A DNA stretch of 64,000 nucleotides from Pectobacterium versatile (GTDB taxonomy: Bacteria; Pseudomonadota; Gammaproteobacteria; Enterobacterales; Enterobacteriaceae). The notes beneath the pieces were generated by a model. That model was given only the letters and a program-made list of their open reading frames with translations, did not search any database and had not been told where the DNA came from. The position numbers were made by a program, and so were the translations under genes. Every line of letters starts with the position of its first letter. Position 1 is the first letter of the stretch. The stretch covers positions 1 to 64,000 of the forward strand of contig NZ_JAINZP010000023.1 of the NCBI RefSeq assembly GCF_020166435.1. The letters run 5' to 3'. This document shows positions 17,783-26,622 of the stretch, in pieces.

Positions 17783-18094
17783 ATGCAGTCTATTGATTGG
17801 AACGAAATTTCACGCCGCGGGCTTTTAGTCCGCATAAATAACGAAATTATGCACCCCATCGGGCTTGCCATATTTCGTGATCCAGATAGTGGTGTTTCTG
17901 GAGGCGCATTAGTCGCTGATGATGGTGTTTGGCAATATGCGGAATCCGTACGCACATCCTTAGATAAGTTGGTTCTCAGCGAAATCAGTGATTTTTTTGC
18001 AGGTATCGGCCAGCCCGGCGCGCCAGAGACGCTCGGAGAAATGCAGGCCACATTAATGGCGCGTGTTGAATCAGTGATGCGCGATCATCAATGA
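17783..18094 (+). CDS. Conserved phage early protein, unknown
   Basis: 103 aa, starting 2 bp after the previous stop with GGTGGAG upstream, and overlapping the start of gpA by 4 bp. Opening MQSIDWNEISRRGLLVRINNEIMHPIGLA. Similar proteins precede gpA in many P2-like phages. No known function. Confidence 0.65.
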   Translation: MQSIDWNEISRRGLLVRINNEIMHPIGLAIFRDPDSGVSGGALVADDGVWQYAESVRTSLDKLVLSEISDFFAGIGQPGAPETLGEMQATLMARVESVMRDHQ

Positions 18095-20388
18095 CCGTTA
18101 CCCACCGGGGGCGCACCGCTCCCACCCCTCCACCACCTTTCCCCGGCAGCACCCGCGATGCGTTCGTGGGCGCGCATTCGTGGAACTCCCCCCGCCCGGC
18201 CATCGTGCCAGAAGAGAGACAGCTTACCCGTGAGGAATGGACTCAGGGGCAAGCCGTTTTATCGAAAATTAACCAGCAACCGCACTTCCTGCGCGAAATC
18301 TGCCTGAACCGTTACGCATACCTGAAAAAAAATAAAGGGATGCTGAGCGCTAATCGTTTTCTGACTGACAGCTTTATGCAGCGCATGTGGCCGCGTATTG
18401 AGGCGATCAATGCCCGGCATGCCATGAACCGCCACGCCTCCGAGCGTTTCCTGTCTGAATCTGACGCTTATCAAACGCTACCCGGCATGAATGACAAGGC
18501 GCTGGGGCGTCTGGCTGCGCGTATTTCCGGCCAGATATTTTCTGCGTATGAGGAAATGAGTGATGCCATGAAAGCGCAGCTCGGCGGCCAGCCGGACGCG
18601 CTCTTTACCGACGCGGCACAGGCCGATCTTTTCGGTCATGTTGCCAGAATGGCGCGTGCGTTCAATGTCACCCCGCTTTTCTGGAAGAAATACCTCAAAG
18701 GCACGCTGAATATACGCAAGGCAATAGCCAGCCTGCGCCGCCTTCTTAATGAAGAATGGTGGGTGCGACAGCTTAAAGCCCAGCGCACACGCTGGCGTGA
18801 AGCGCTGATGATTGCCGTCGGTCAGGTCAGTAAAAAAGCGTCACCTTATGCCAGCAAGATGGCGATCCGCGATGTACAGGCGCGTCGCCTCGCCAATATG
18901 GATTACCTGAAAAGCTGTGAGCTGGAGAACGTCGCAACCGGTGAACGCATCGACCTGATCGACAAAGTGATGGCAAGTATCTCTAACCCGGAAATCCGCC
19001 GTATGGAGCTGATGAGCACCATCGCCGGAGTGGAGCGTTACGCCAGCGAACAGCGAGACGTCGGGATGTTTATCACCATCACTACCCCGTCGAAATATCA
19101 CCCGACTCGCGTGATCGGCAAGGGCGAAAAAGAGACAGTCCAGTTTAATCGGAGCTGGGACGGTGAAGCGTTTACTCCGAAAGACGGCCAGCGCTATCTG
19201 GTCAACATTTGGAGCAAGATGCGCACGGCATTTAAGGACAATGATCTGAAAGTATACGGAATGCGCGTTGTCGAGCCGCATCACGACGGGACGCCACACT
19301 GGCACATGATGCTGTTTTGCAAACGCGCGCATCGCCAACCTGTGATCGACATTATGCGCAGCTACGCCCTGAAAGAAGACGGCGACGAGCGCGGCGCGGC
19401 TAAGTACCGTTTTGAATGTAAACACCTCAATAAAGGCGGCGCGGCTGGCTATATCGCGAAATATATCAGTAAAAACATTGATGGCTACGCGCTGGACGGC
19501 CAACTGGACGACGAAACCGGAAAGCCACTGCGTGATGTGGCCGCCGCCGTCACTGCGTGGGCGTCAACGTGGCGCATCCCTCAATTTAAAGCCATCGGTA
19601 TCCCTACGATGGGCGCTTACCGTGAATGCCGCAGTACCCCATTGCGTACCGTCAATCTCACTGACCAGTTCGATGAGCAAGTCGAAGCCGTTCGTTGTGC
19701 CGCCGATGCTGGCGACTTTGCCACATACATGACAGCGCAGGGCGGCGCGAATGTTTCCCGCGAACTGCAAACGGTGCGTGTTGCGCGCCGAGTGTCGGAC
19801 ATGCTCAACGAGTATGACGAAGAGGTGCAAAAGGTGGTCGGGATTTTCGCCCCGCACTTGGGCGTCGGTCATGTTTTTGAAACCCGGACAACCGAATGGC
19901 GCATCGTTTCTAAAGCCGTTGACCTTGAGCCTTTGACTTTAAAAAGCGCCTCCGGCGCGCCTCGGAGTCCTGTCAATAACTGTGGGTTGGGTTCTCAACG
20001 GTCGGGTGCAGATGTCAAAAAGCAGGCCGAAAACAGCGGCATAGCGACGACATTAGAAACCGATAACCCACCGATTGATTGGAGTGACGACGCGGCTGTG
20101 AGGGCGCTAGGAATGCGTCTGCGTGAGCAATCCGTCAGGAAAAACCATAAGCAACGCGACTTTAACCCCAATACCCTCCGCGATCCGTCACCGTCGGCCA
20201 GATTAACGGGCGAAGAACGGGAGCGGATACCTCGTATTCAGCGTGATTTATTCCAGCGCGGTATCACCGCTCAACGCTGGGAGCTGGAAGCGCTGGCGCG
20301 TGGGGCAAAAATGAAGATTGACGGTGAGCTTATTTCATACCCGGCGGCTGATGAATGGCCGGGGTTTAGTAATCAGATGGAGGTTTAA
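18091..20388 (+). CDS. Replication initiation endonuclease gpA
   Basis: HUH-family rolling-circle initiator that nicks the phage origin, which in P2 lies inside this gene, and stays on the 5' end. 765 aa (P2 gpA 761). The HUH metal site is HHDGTPHWH (about residue 394-402). The paired catalytic tyrosines are Y454 and Y458 in GYIAKYISKNIDG, matching P2 Y450/Y454. The N-terminus is Pro-rich. It overlaps the preceding gene by 4 bp and ends 2 bp before the next. Confidence 0.95.
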   Translation: MTVTHRGRTAPTPPPPFPGSTRDAFVGAHSWNSPRPAIVPEERQLTREEWTQGQAVLSKINQQPHFLREICLNRYAYLKKNKGMLSANRFLTDSFMQRMWPRIEAINARHAMNRHASERFLSESDAYQTLPGMNDKALGRLAARISGQIFSAYEEMSDAMKAQLGGQPDALFTDAAQADLFGHVARMARAFNVTPLFWKKYLKGTLNIRKAIASLRRLLNEEWWVRQLKAQRTRWREALMIAVGQVSKKASPYASKMAIRDVQARRLANMDYLKSCELENVATGERIDLIDKVMASISNPEIRRMELMSTIAGVERYASEQRDVGMFITITTPSKYHPTRVIGKGEKETVQFNRSWDGEAFTPKDGQRYLVNIWSKMRTAFKDNDLKVYGMRVVEPHHDGTPHWHMMLFCKRAHRQPVIDIMRSYALKEDGDERGAAKYRFECKHLNKGGAAGYIAKYISKNIDGYALDGQLDDETGKPLRDVAAAVTAWASTWRIPQFKAIGIPTMGAYRECRSTPLRTVNLTDQFDEQVEAVRCAADAGDFATYMTAQGGANVSRELQTVRVARRVSDMLNEYDEEVQKVVGIFAPHLGVGHVFETRTTEWRIVSKAVDLEPLTLKSASGAPRSPVNNCGLGSQRSGADVKKQAENSGIATTLETDNPPIDWSDDAAVRALGMRLREQSVRKNHKQRDFNPNTLRDPSPSARLTGEERERIPRIQRDLFQRGITAQRWELEALARGAKMKIDGELISYPAADEWPGFSNQMEV

Positions 20389-20390
20389 CG

Positions 20391-20993
20391 ATGTTAACTA
20401 ACGAAAAATTGGAAGAAATTGGAGAATTGGCGGGAAAGGCTACATATAAACCGTTCGATTCGGAACATGAACGTAATCTGAGTGATGCTTGCGATAGTGA
20501 GATTATCGAAGAAATGGCGAAGGAAATTTTATCCCTCCGCGCCGTTCTGGATGGGTTACCACCAGAAGCCATCGCCGGAGGCTGGACAGCTAAAGGGATT
20601 CGCGCCCATGCAAAACGGCTTGAGTGTGAATTAGATGAGCTGAAAAAACAGCAGCCTGTCGCGTGGACTGATGAGCAGGAACTCCGCGACTTAGCGGCGC
20701 ACAACTGTGCGTATTTGTACAAGATTGACCCTGATAACCCATACCACGACCCACGCCGCCAAATAATGCTTTATCGTGCGCCCGTTCCGTTAGCTGTAAG
20801 CCAGCCATTGGCTGATGGCGACGCAAAATTTGATACTGCTAAACTCATCAATAAATTCTACGAAAGATACCCGCTTAACATGTTCAAATGTGACGGTGAT
20901 CGGGCTGAGTCGCTCGGATACTTTATGGCTGGCGCTGAATTACAGCATTTTGGTGATTTTATCGCTTTTGAGGATACAGACGATGATGCCTAA
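20391..20993 (+). CDS. Ead/Ea22-like phage protein
   Basis: 200 aa. The N-terminal LTNEKLEEIGELAGKATYKPFDSEHERNL and the internal LRAVLDGLP..IRAHAKRLECELDELKKQQPVAWT have the mosaic look of Ead/Ea22-type accessory proteins, whose segments are swapped between phages. Function unknown. It overlaps the next gene by 11 bp. Confidence 0.5.
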   Translation: MLTNEKLEEIGELAGKATYKPFDSEHERNLSDACDSEIIEEMAKEILSLRAVLDGLPPEAIAGGWTAKGIRAHAKRLECELDELKKQQPVAWTDEQELRDLAAHNCAYLYKIDPDNPYHDPRRQIMLYRAPVPLAVSQPLADGDAKFDTAKLINKFYERYPLNMFKCDGDRAESLGYFMAGAELQHFGDFIAFEDTDDDA

Positions 20994-21324
20994 ATCCCCC
21001 GCAGACCGTAAAGCCGCCCAGCGCGCACGTCAGCGAGATGCTGGCGTGGTGAAAGTCGAGATTCATGTTGATGCACAAGAGCTGGAAATGCTTAAGCGCA
21101 ACTGTACCCTGCGTCGTCCGGGGCGCGATCCGTATGATATCGACGAGTACCTGACCACGTTAATTCGTCAAGATGCTGCTGCCCTGCAACAAAAAATAGC
21201 CGTTCTGAATAAGCGTAACTGCCAGAAATGCGGAGAGAAATTACCCGTCGCTAAGTGCTGCCTATCCGGTGCGTCTGAGTGTTGGAACACACAAGGCTGG
21301 CATGATTTAAAGTTAATTCTGTGA
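20983..21324 (+). CDS. Small phage protein with C-terminal zinc ribbon
   Basis: 113 aa. The basic N-terminus MPKSPADRKAAQRARQRDAG leads to a Cys-rich end, CQKCGEKLPVAKCCLSGASECW, likely metal-binding. Proteins of this layout follow gpA in P2-like phages. The start is at tandem ATGs inside the end of the previous gene. Function unknown. Confidence 0.65.
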   Translation: MMPKSPADRKAAQRARQRDAGVVKVEIHVDAQELEMLKRNCTLRRPGRDPYDIDEYLTTLIRQDAAALQQKIAVLNKRNCQKCGEKLPVAKCCLSGASECWNTQGWHDLKLIL

Positions 21325-21330
21325 CGTGCC

Positions 21331-21365
21331 ACGGCGTGAAATGTTTAAGTGACATGTCACGCCGT
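21331..21365. repeat. Inverted repeat after the early operon
   Basis: ACGGCGTGA / TCACGCCGT, a 9-bp perfect stem with a 17-nt loop that itself contains palindrome GTGACATGTCAC. There is no T tract, so it is either a weak terminator or a protein site. Confidence 0.45.
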
Positions 21366-21417
21366 ATTAATCGCGCTGAACACATAACCAATCAGTCACC
21401 CGTAGCACACTAAGTGA

Positions 21418-21460
21418 TTGACGAAAATTTCAATATGTAAAATACTGTATGCGCATACAG
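21418..21460 (+). promoter_or_regulatory. SOS promoter with perfect LexA box
   Basis: TTGACG (21418-21423), 17 bp, then AATACT (21441-21446), overlapped by CTGTATGCGCATACAG (21445-21460). This is a perfect CTGT-N8-ACAG operator, identical to the box in the recA promoter at 59484-59499. Confidence 0.92.
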
Positions 21461-21483
21461 TAAAAATAAGGAAATGGCACCCC

Positions 21484-21705
21484 TTGGAAAACACGGAACA
21501 CATACAAGCCGTTTTGTCGCGGGTTCAGTTAATCGCTGACATATCGTTAGTGGCTCAGTGCGATGTAGACGAATTAAAAACCGCGATGTCACTGATTGCG
21601 GATTTAGCGAACGGCACGATTGAAACCAGAGAATATCGGCAGATTACAGATAAGTCGGAACTGGTCGAATACCTGAAAAAACGATTAGAGAATGCCGTCT
21701 TTTAG
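21484..21705 (+). CDS. Tum-position SOS-controlled protein, candidate antirepressor
   Basis: 73 aa from a TTG start (LENTEHIQAVLSRVQLIADISLVAQ..SELVEYLKKRLENAVF). It lies directly under a LexA-controlled promoter between the gpA block and cos, which is where 186 and Fels-2 keep tum, the antirepressor that inactivates CI after DNA damage. I see no clear sequence similarity to Tum or DinI. The start is uncertain: AAGGAA precedes an overlapping 21-codon ATG ORF (21474-21539) in another frame, and TTG is the first plausible in-frame codon. Confidence 0.55.
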   Translation: MENTEHIQAVLSRVQLIADISLVAQCDVDELKTAMSLIADLANGTIETREYRQITDKSELVEYLKKRLENAVF

Positions 21706-21832
21706 CCATGCATGCATAACCCGCATGATTTTGCATGATGATCTACTGCCAATTTATCCCCGTTAACGCCACGGCTGGCGCGGATCGCGCTGGATCGTGC
21801 GAGTGCATGAAAAGCGACACACAAAGCGGGCA

Positions 21833-21851
21833 GGCGTGGCGGGGATAGCAT
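21833..21851. other. cos packaging site
   Basis: GGCGTGGCGGGGATAGCAT closely resembles the 19-nt cohesive end of P2 (GGCGAGGCGGGGAAAGCAC) and even more the 186 version as I remember them. It lies in the P2 position, in a gene-free stretch (21706-21988) that also carries repeated GCATG words at 21709-21739. Terminase P/M would cut here. Confidence 0.8.
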
Positions 21852-21966
21852 TGCGCGCGAGCGCGAGAGGAAAAGTGTGCGTATCAAAAAAACATATACT
21901 CCATTTAGCTTAGTCTATCAAAATCCTGCTATAAATTTATCACCCGCTTTTGCTAATGTAGAATTC

Positions 21967-21975
21967 TGCTAGAAT
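21967..21975 (+). promoter_or_regulatory. Extended -10 promoter of DUF262-HEPN operon
   Basis: TGCTAGAAT fits the extended -10 pattern TGnTANAAT, 44 bp before the chosen start, in AT-rich DNA. The -35 is poor. A private promoter would allow expression in the lysogen. Confidence 0.5.
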
Positions 21976-22018
21976 AGTGATCACATAGATGAATCCAGAC
22001 TTAGACAAGGGAAATGGT

Positions 22019-23158
22019 ATGTCTCAAATTAGCCAATATGAATTAGAAATACCAGATGATCAACAAGAAGATGAAGATGATTTAGATAGACAAATTTCAT
22101 TTAAAGATTCTGTTGTTATGAACGCTGACTGGACTATCGAAACAGTAAATAGCCAAATAACTAAAGGGAATATCAATCTTCAACCAAGCTTTCAAAGACG
22201 AGGTGCTTGGGATGACACTCGAAAAAGCCGACTTTTAGAATCCATAATTGTTGGTATGCCTGTACCTAATATAGTATTAGCAGAGCAAAAAGAGCATCGT
22301 GGTCGTTTCATTGTAATCGATGGTAAGCAGCGATTGATCACAATAAATGACTTCTTGGGTGATAATTTTAAACTGAGAGGTTTAGATATAAGACCAGAAT
22401 TGAATGGTCTAACCTATAGCCAACTACCAAGCGAAGACAGAGAATATTTAGATAATAGTACATTACGCTCAACTGTAATCAGAAGTTGGAAAGATGAGAA
22501 TTTTTTGTATGCTATTTTCTATAGATTAAATAGCGGTAGTCTTCCTTTATCTCCACAGGAATTGCGAAAAGCCTTAATTGGTGGGAAACTTCTGGATGAG
22601 ATTGAAAATTATCTTGCGAACAGCAATGCTTTCCACTCTTTGTTTGGTGAACGTCTTGATAAAAGAATGAGGGACTCTGAGTTAGTCTTAAGGTTTATCG
22701 CATATAATAATAATATTTCTGGATATCGGGGTAACTTTAAAGAGTTCCTAGATGAAACCGTTGAATATTACGAGAATAATTGGGATGAATTACAACAAGA
22801 AGTTATTGGTTCATTACAATCTTTGAATACAGCTTTAGAGGCATCTCGTAAAATATTTGGTGATAATGCCTTTAAAAAATGGCTAGGAAATAAATACGAA
22901 AGGGTTATTAACAGAGCGATATTTGACTGTATAGCTCGGTTCTTCTGCGATCCGACAATCGCTAGCTTGTCAGAACAGAAAACGATTGAAGTTGAAGAAG
23001 CTTTCAAAACGCTATGCACGGTGCAATCATTTAGAGATTCTGTAGAGAAAACTCCAAAAACCACAGGTGCTACTCACACCCGAATTGATATGTGGGGAAA
23101 CGTTTTGGCACAGGTCATTGGTAAAAATTATGATGGTGTATTACGAAGGATTGTATAA
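22019..23158 (+). CDS. DUF262 (ParB/GmrS-like) protein, likely defence component
   Basis: 379 aa. An acidic N-terminus is followed by the DUF262 core: LQPSFQRRGAWDDTRKSRLLES (about 54-75), the DGQQR-type motif VIDGKQRLITI (about 99-109) and FYRLNSGSLPLSPQELRKAL (about 167-186). These motifs bind and hydrolyse nucleotides in GmrS, SspE and BrxU. No C-terminal DUF1524/HNH nuclease follows, unlike full GmrSD enzymes. The start with AAGGGAA at 8 nt is preferred over an ATG 10 codons upstream. AT-rich and unlike its neighbours. It forms a two-gene unit with the HEPN gene, which starts directly after its stop. Confidence 0.85.
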   Translation: MSQISQYELEIPDDQQEDEDDLDRQISFKDSVVMNADWTIETVNSQITKGNINLQPSFQRRGAWDDTRKSRLLESIIVGMPVPNIVLAEQKEHRGRFIVIDGKQRLITINDFLGDNFKLRGLDIRPELNGLTYSQLPSEDREYLDNSTLRSTVIRSWKDENFLYAIFYRLNSGSLPLSPQELRKALIGGKLLDEIENYLANSNAFHSLFGERLDKRMRDSELVLRFIAYNNNISGYRGNFKEFLDETVEYYENNWDELQQEVIGSLQSLNTALEASRKIFGDNAFKKWLGNKYERVINRAIFDCIARFFCDPTIASLSEQKTIEVEEAFKTLCTVQSFRDSVEKTPKTTGATHTRIDMWGNVLAQVIGKNYDGVLRRIV

Positions 23159-23767
23159 ATGCCTAAGGCCAGCGCACTATTTAATGAAATGACGAAGCGA
23201 GTCAAAAAGTTAAAGGGTAAGTATATGGCTCGCCAAATTAGAAATGAGTTGCTTAACCCATTAACCTACACGCATGACCCTCTAAACATGGCTGCTTATC
23301 GATTACTGGTTCACGCAGAGCTTGAAGAGTATATAGAGACAAAAGCACTTGAGGTTTTGAAAAAAATCCGATCCGATGTGCAGTTGAGTGGTTTTGGAAC
23401 TAAATATCTTCAAAACCTACTTGCTATATCAAAACAAGTCGAAACTCCCCTGGCAATTAATTTACCTTATAATGAGGCGGATTTTAAAAATGTTGTTGAG
23501 TCTATTATTAAAAATGCTGAGGGAAAAATATCAAAAAACAACGGAATCCGTAAGGATTCGTTTATAAAAATGGCATTATTTTCCGGCTATGAACCAGCAG
23601 CCATTGATAATGTTTTATTAAATAGTGTTGACAGCTACGGAAAACGAAGAGGTGCTGTAGCACATAAAGGCCCGAGACACATCACTAACTTTTCCTCACC
23701 TTCCGCAGAAGTTAATGATGCTGAAAGTATAATTAGCATGTTAAGGTTGCATTATTATGGTTTCTAG
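23159..23767 (+). CDS. HEPN-type RNase, MAE_28990-like
   Basis: 202 aa, helical. The HEPN catalytic signature Rx4H is present near the C-terminus as RRGAVAH (R164, H169), preceded by long helices (YRLLVHAELEEYIETKALEVL). The pattern resembles the MAE_28990/MAE_18760 group of HEPN proteins linked to conflict systems. The ATG follows the DUF262 stop with no gap, and AAGGA lies inside the end of that gene, so the pair is coupled. The likely role is an RNA-cleaving effector triggered by the DUF262 partner, or a toxin held in check by it; both are inferred. Confidence 0.75.
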   Translation: MPKASALFNEMTKRVKKLKGKYMARQIRNELLNPLTYTHDPLNMAAYRLLVHAELEEYIETKALEVLKKIRSDVQLSGFGTKYLQNLLAISKQVETPLAINLPYNEADFKNVVESIIKNAEGKISKNNGIRKDSFIKMALFSGYEPAAIDNVLLNSVDSYGKRRGAVAHKGPRHITNFSSPSAEVNDAESIISMLRLHYYGF

Positions 23768-23770
23768 ATT

Positions 23771-23795
23771 AAAGCCATCGTAGATGGCTTTTTCA
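23771..23795 (+). terminator. Terminator between HEPN gene and portal gene
   Basis: AAAGCCATC-GTA-GATGGCTTT stem followed by TT on the plus strand, in the 30-bp gap between convergent genes. It could serve both directions. Confidence 0.75.
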
Positions 23796-23797
23796 TG

Positions 23798-24811
23798 TCA
23801 TTTTAAAGCATACACTTTAAATTTAATGATATCGTCATTTAACCAATCATTAATTTCCTTCATTCGTTCCTGTAGTGGCGTCAGCTCGTTCCTGACAAAC
23901 ACCTGACTCGCCTTTTCCACATCCCCAAACCCGCCCGTATTATTCGGGATAATCCCCATCATCTGCGGCGGTACGCGATGGGCACTGAGCAGGTCGTCAC
24001 GGCTGGCATTTTTGATGTTAAAGAAGTCGTCTTTGGTCGCTACCTCGCTGAGCGGCACAATCTTGATGCCGTCCGGCTTACCGTTGGGCGCGTAGAAAAA
24101 CAGGTTCTTAAAATTCCCCAGCCCCTTTGTATTACTCATCGCGGCGCGTAGTTTGTCTACGTCGGTGCCGCTTTGTGCTGCGTCGGTCACATACATGATG
24201 TAACCCGCGTGTGCGCCGTTCTGGTAATACTTACGCCGGAACAGCGTCGCCGACTCATTCAGCCACGCCGAGTTCAACGAGCTGATATATTCCGGCAGGC
24301 CGTACATTTCCTGATTGATATCCGGCTCCAGCAGATGGAACACGCTACCCGGCTCAAAGCGGTGCGGCTCTTTGAATGACTGCACGAACCAGTAAACATC
24401 CTCCTCTACGCCGCGCCGGGTATATTTGGCCGGACTAGACTCAAGCCGTAATAAGCCCCCTACCCGATTCAGGCGCTTTTCCAGAAACGCATTCCCAAAC
24501 ACCAGATAGTCGAGCACGAAGCGGCTAAAGTCCTGCTGACTTAGTAGCGGGTGAGGAATAAACGTGCTTACCAGAATGTTACGTTTCACGTAAATCGGTG
24601 AGCTGTGATGAACGGCAGCGCGCAGGCTTTTAGCCAGACCGCTAAAGCTGATCGGCGGCTCAATCCACTTGCCGTTATGGATACACTCGGCATAGTCCAA
24701 AATGTCGCGGCGATCCAGAACGGCGGACGGCTCACCAAAAGTAAACGCCTCCATTGGCTGTGCCTGGCTGACGGGTGCTGATGTTGGCTGGCGATATTTA
24801 CGCTTTTTCAT
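23798..24811 (-). CDS. Q: Portal protein (gpQ)
   Basis: Dodecameric vertex through which DNA enters the capsid. 337 aa (P2 Q 344). Family stretches FRRKYYQNGAHAGYIMYVTD and LLSAHRVPPQMMGIIPNNTGGFGDVEKA are present. It overlaps gene P by 4 bp (ATGA) and is transcribed with it leftwards. Confidence 0.95.
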   Translation of the reverse strand: MKKRKYRQPTSAPVSQAQPMEAFTFGEPSAVLDRRDILDYAECIHNGKWIEPPISFSGLAKSLRAAVHHSSPIYVKRNILVSTFIPHPLLSQQDFSRFVLDYLVFGNAFLEKRLNRVGGLLRLESSPAKYTRRGVEEDVYWFVQSFKEPHRFEPGSVFHLLEPDINQEMYGLPEYISSLNSAWLNESATLFRRKYYQNGAHAGYIMYVTDAAQSGTDVDKLRAAMSNTKGLGNFKNLFFYAPNGKPDGIKIVPLSEVATKDDFFNIKNASRDDLLSAHRVPPQMMGIIPNNTGGFGDVEKASQVFVRNELTPLQERMKEINDWLNDDIIKFKVYALK

Positions 24812-26577
24812 TCGTTAAAATCCAAAATGCTGATCGGGACATGACCGTTAATCGCGATCAGGGGTTCATTTAACAGCGCGTGCATGGTTGCCCATGCCAC
24901 ATCAGCGTGGCTGATTTCCTCGCTGCGGCTGGCTTCATAGGTGGTACGGTTCCCGCTGGCCGTCATGGTTTTGCGTATGGCCATAAACGATTGAGTGATG
25001 TCGGTGTGGCTGGTGTCGTACTCCAGCCGCCCGCTAGTGATCGTGTCTTTTGCTTTCAGCACCATCGCGGTTTTGATTTCGGGGGAGTATTTGATTTCAC
25101 GCGCTGCGGGGAAGAAACCGCGTACCAGTTGGTACACGCCCTGACCGATGCCGGTTGCATCAATGCCGATGTATTCGACGATGTATTTTTCCGTCAGCAA
25201 CTTGATAGCGTCAGCCTGTGCGGCAAAATCCATCCCCTTCCACTGGAAGCGCTCCAGAATACGGAACTTACCGCCCGGTGCCTGCGGCGGTGCCAGCACC
25301 ACACAGCCTGCGCTGTCACCTGTGTGCGACGGGTCGTAACCAATCCAGACAGGTTTATAGGCAAACGGGCGCAGCGCGTAGGGGTTAAAGTCCTCCCACT
25401 CTTCCAGCGCATCGACCATGCAGCGCTGTAATTCCTCAAACGGGAACACCGACGCCTTATCATCAACAAACTCGCACATCAGCAGGTTTTGATACTCTGC
25501 CGGGCTGTATTCCAGCGTGAGTTGGTCAAGGTCGAACAGGTTGCAGCCCCCGGCTAGCGCATCTTCTACCGTCACAATCTGTCGCCACTGCCCATCACCG
25601 CACAGCACGCCGCCGGAAAGGTTGGCATGGCTTAAATCCAGATGGAGGTGATCGGCCTTGTTGCTGCGTCCCTTGTTGAACAGCTCGCCCGACCAGAACG
25701 GATAAGCACTGTGCGCCAGACTTGACGGCGTGGAGAAATACGTGGAGCGCCACTTTTTGTGCAACGACATGCCGCTGGCGACTTTGCGCAGTTCCTGAAA
25801 CTTGGGTATCCAGAAATATTCATCCAGATACAGATTTCCGGTGTAGCTCTGCGCGGTGCGGATGTTGGTGCCGAGGAAGAACAGGCGCGCCCCGTTGGGC
25901 AGCACCATCGGATCGCCTTTCAGGTCAACATCAACCAGCCGGGCAAAATCAATGATGTAGTTTTTAAAGACGTGCGCCTGTGCCTTACTTGCTGACAGGA
26001 AAATCTGATTACGCCCGGTGGTCAGCGCATCAATCAGCGCCTCCCGCGCAAAATAGAACGTTGCCCCAATCTGGCGCGATTTCAGGATATTGCGGATACG
26101 GTGCTGTAGCCCGGCCTGATGCCAGCCGCGCTGGTATTCGAAAATCTCACTCAGGAAAATGTCGTTCAGCTTCTCGATAGCCGCATCGCTGAACGCGTTC
26201 TTTTCCGGTGCCTTGCGTTCACCCTTGTTGCGGTTGCGCACGTTGGGATTGAGATCGGCCTCGTTGCCCGTCTGGCTGTAGCGGTTCACCCGCGCCAGCC
26301 GCTCAATCTGACGGCCTAACAGGTCAATCTCTTTGTAGTCATGCCCCTCCTTTTTCGTCTTCATGATGAGCTGGATCAGCCGTGCCTCAAGGCTAGCTTC
26401 CACACGCGATACCGGGGCGATAGCGTCCCAGCCGTCGCGCTGCTTCCAGCTCTGAACGGTCGGCGTTTTCTGGTTCAGCATTTCCCCAATCTGACGCACC
26501 GAAAAACCCTGCCAATAGAGCAAGGCCGCCTGTCGTCGTGGGTCGCTGATGATTGTGGTATCGATGGCTGTATTCAT
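24808..26577 (-). CDS. P: Terminase large (ATPase/nuclease) subunit (gpP)
   Basis: Packages phage DNA from cos with gpM. 589 aa (P2 P 590). An N-terminal HTH (LLYWQGFSVRQIGEMLNQKTPTVQSWKQRDGW) is followed by the ATPase domain with the divergent Walker A region KSRQIGATFYFAREAL and LYLDEYFW (Walker B). An RNase-H-like nuclease follows (WIGYDPSHTGDSAGCVVL). Confidence 0.95.
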   Translation of the reverse strand: MNTAIDTTIISDPRRQAALLYWQGFSVRQIGEMLNQKTPTVQSWKQRDGWDAIAPVSRVEASLEARLIQLIMKTKKEGHDYKEIDLLGRQIERLARVNRYSQTGNEADLNPNVRNRNKGERKAPEKNAFSDAAIEKLNDIFLSEIFEYQRGWHQAGLQHRIRNILKSRQIGATFYFAREALIDALTTGRNQIFLSASKAQAHVFKNYIIDFARLVDVDLKGDPMVLPNGARLFFLGTNIRTAQSYTGNLYLDEYFWIPKFQELRKVASGMSLHKKWRSTYFSTPSSLAHSAYPFWSGELFNKGRSNKADHLHLDLSHANLSGGVLCGDGQWRQIVTVEDALAGGCNLFDLDQLTLEYSPAEYQNLLMCEFVDDKASVFPFEELQRCMVDALEEWEDFNPYALRPFAYKPVWIGYDPSHTGDSAGCVVLAPPQAPGGKFRILERFQWKGMDFAAQADAIKLLTEKYIVEYIGIDATGIGQGVYQLVRGFFPAAREIKYSPEIKTAMVLKAKDTITSGRLEYDTSHTDITQSFMAIRKTMTASGNRTTYEASRSEEISHADVAWATMHALLNEPLIAINGHVPISILDFNE

Positions 26578-26622
26578 GACGGCAAGGCTACGTCAGCGCC
26601 GACCTTCCCCGCCTTAAGTGCC

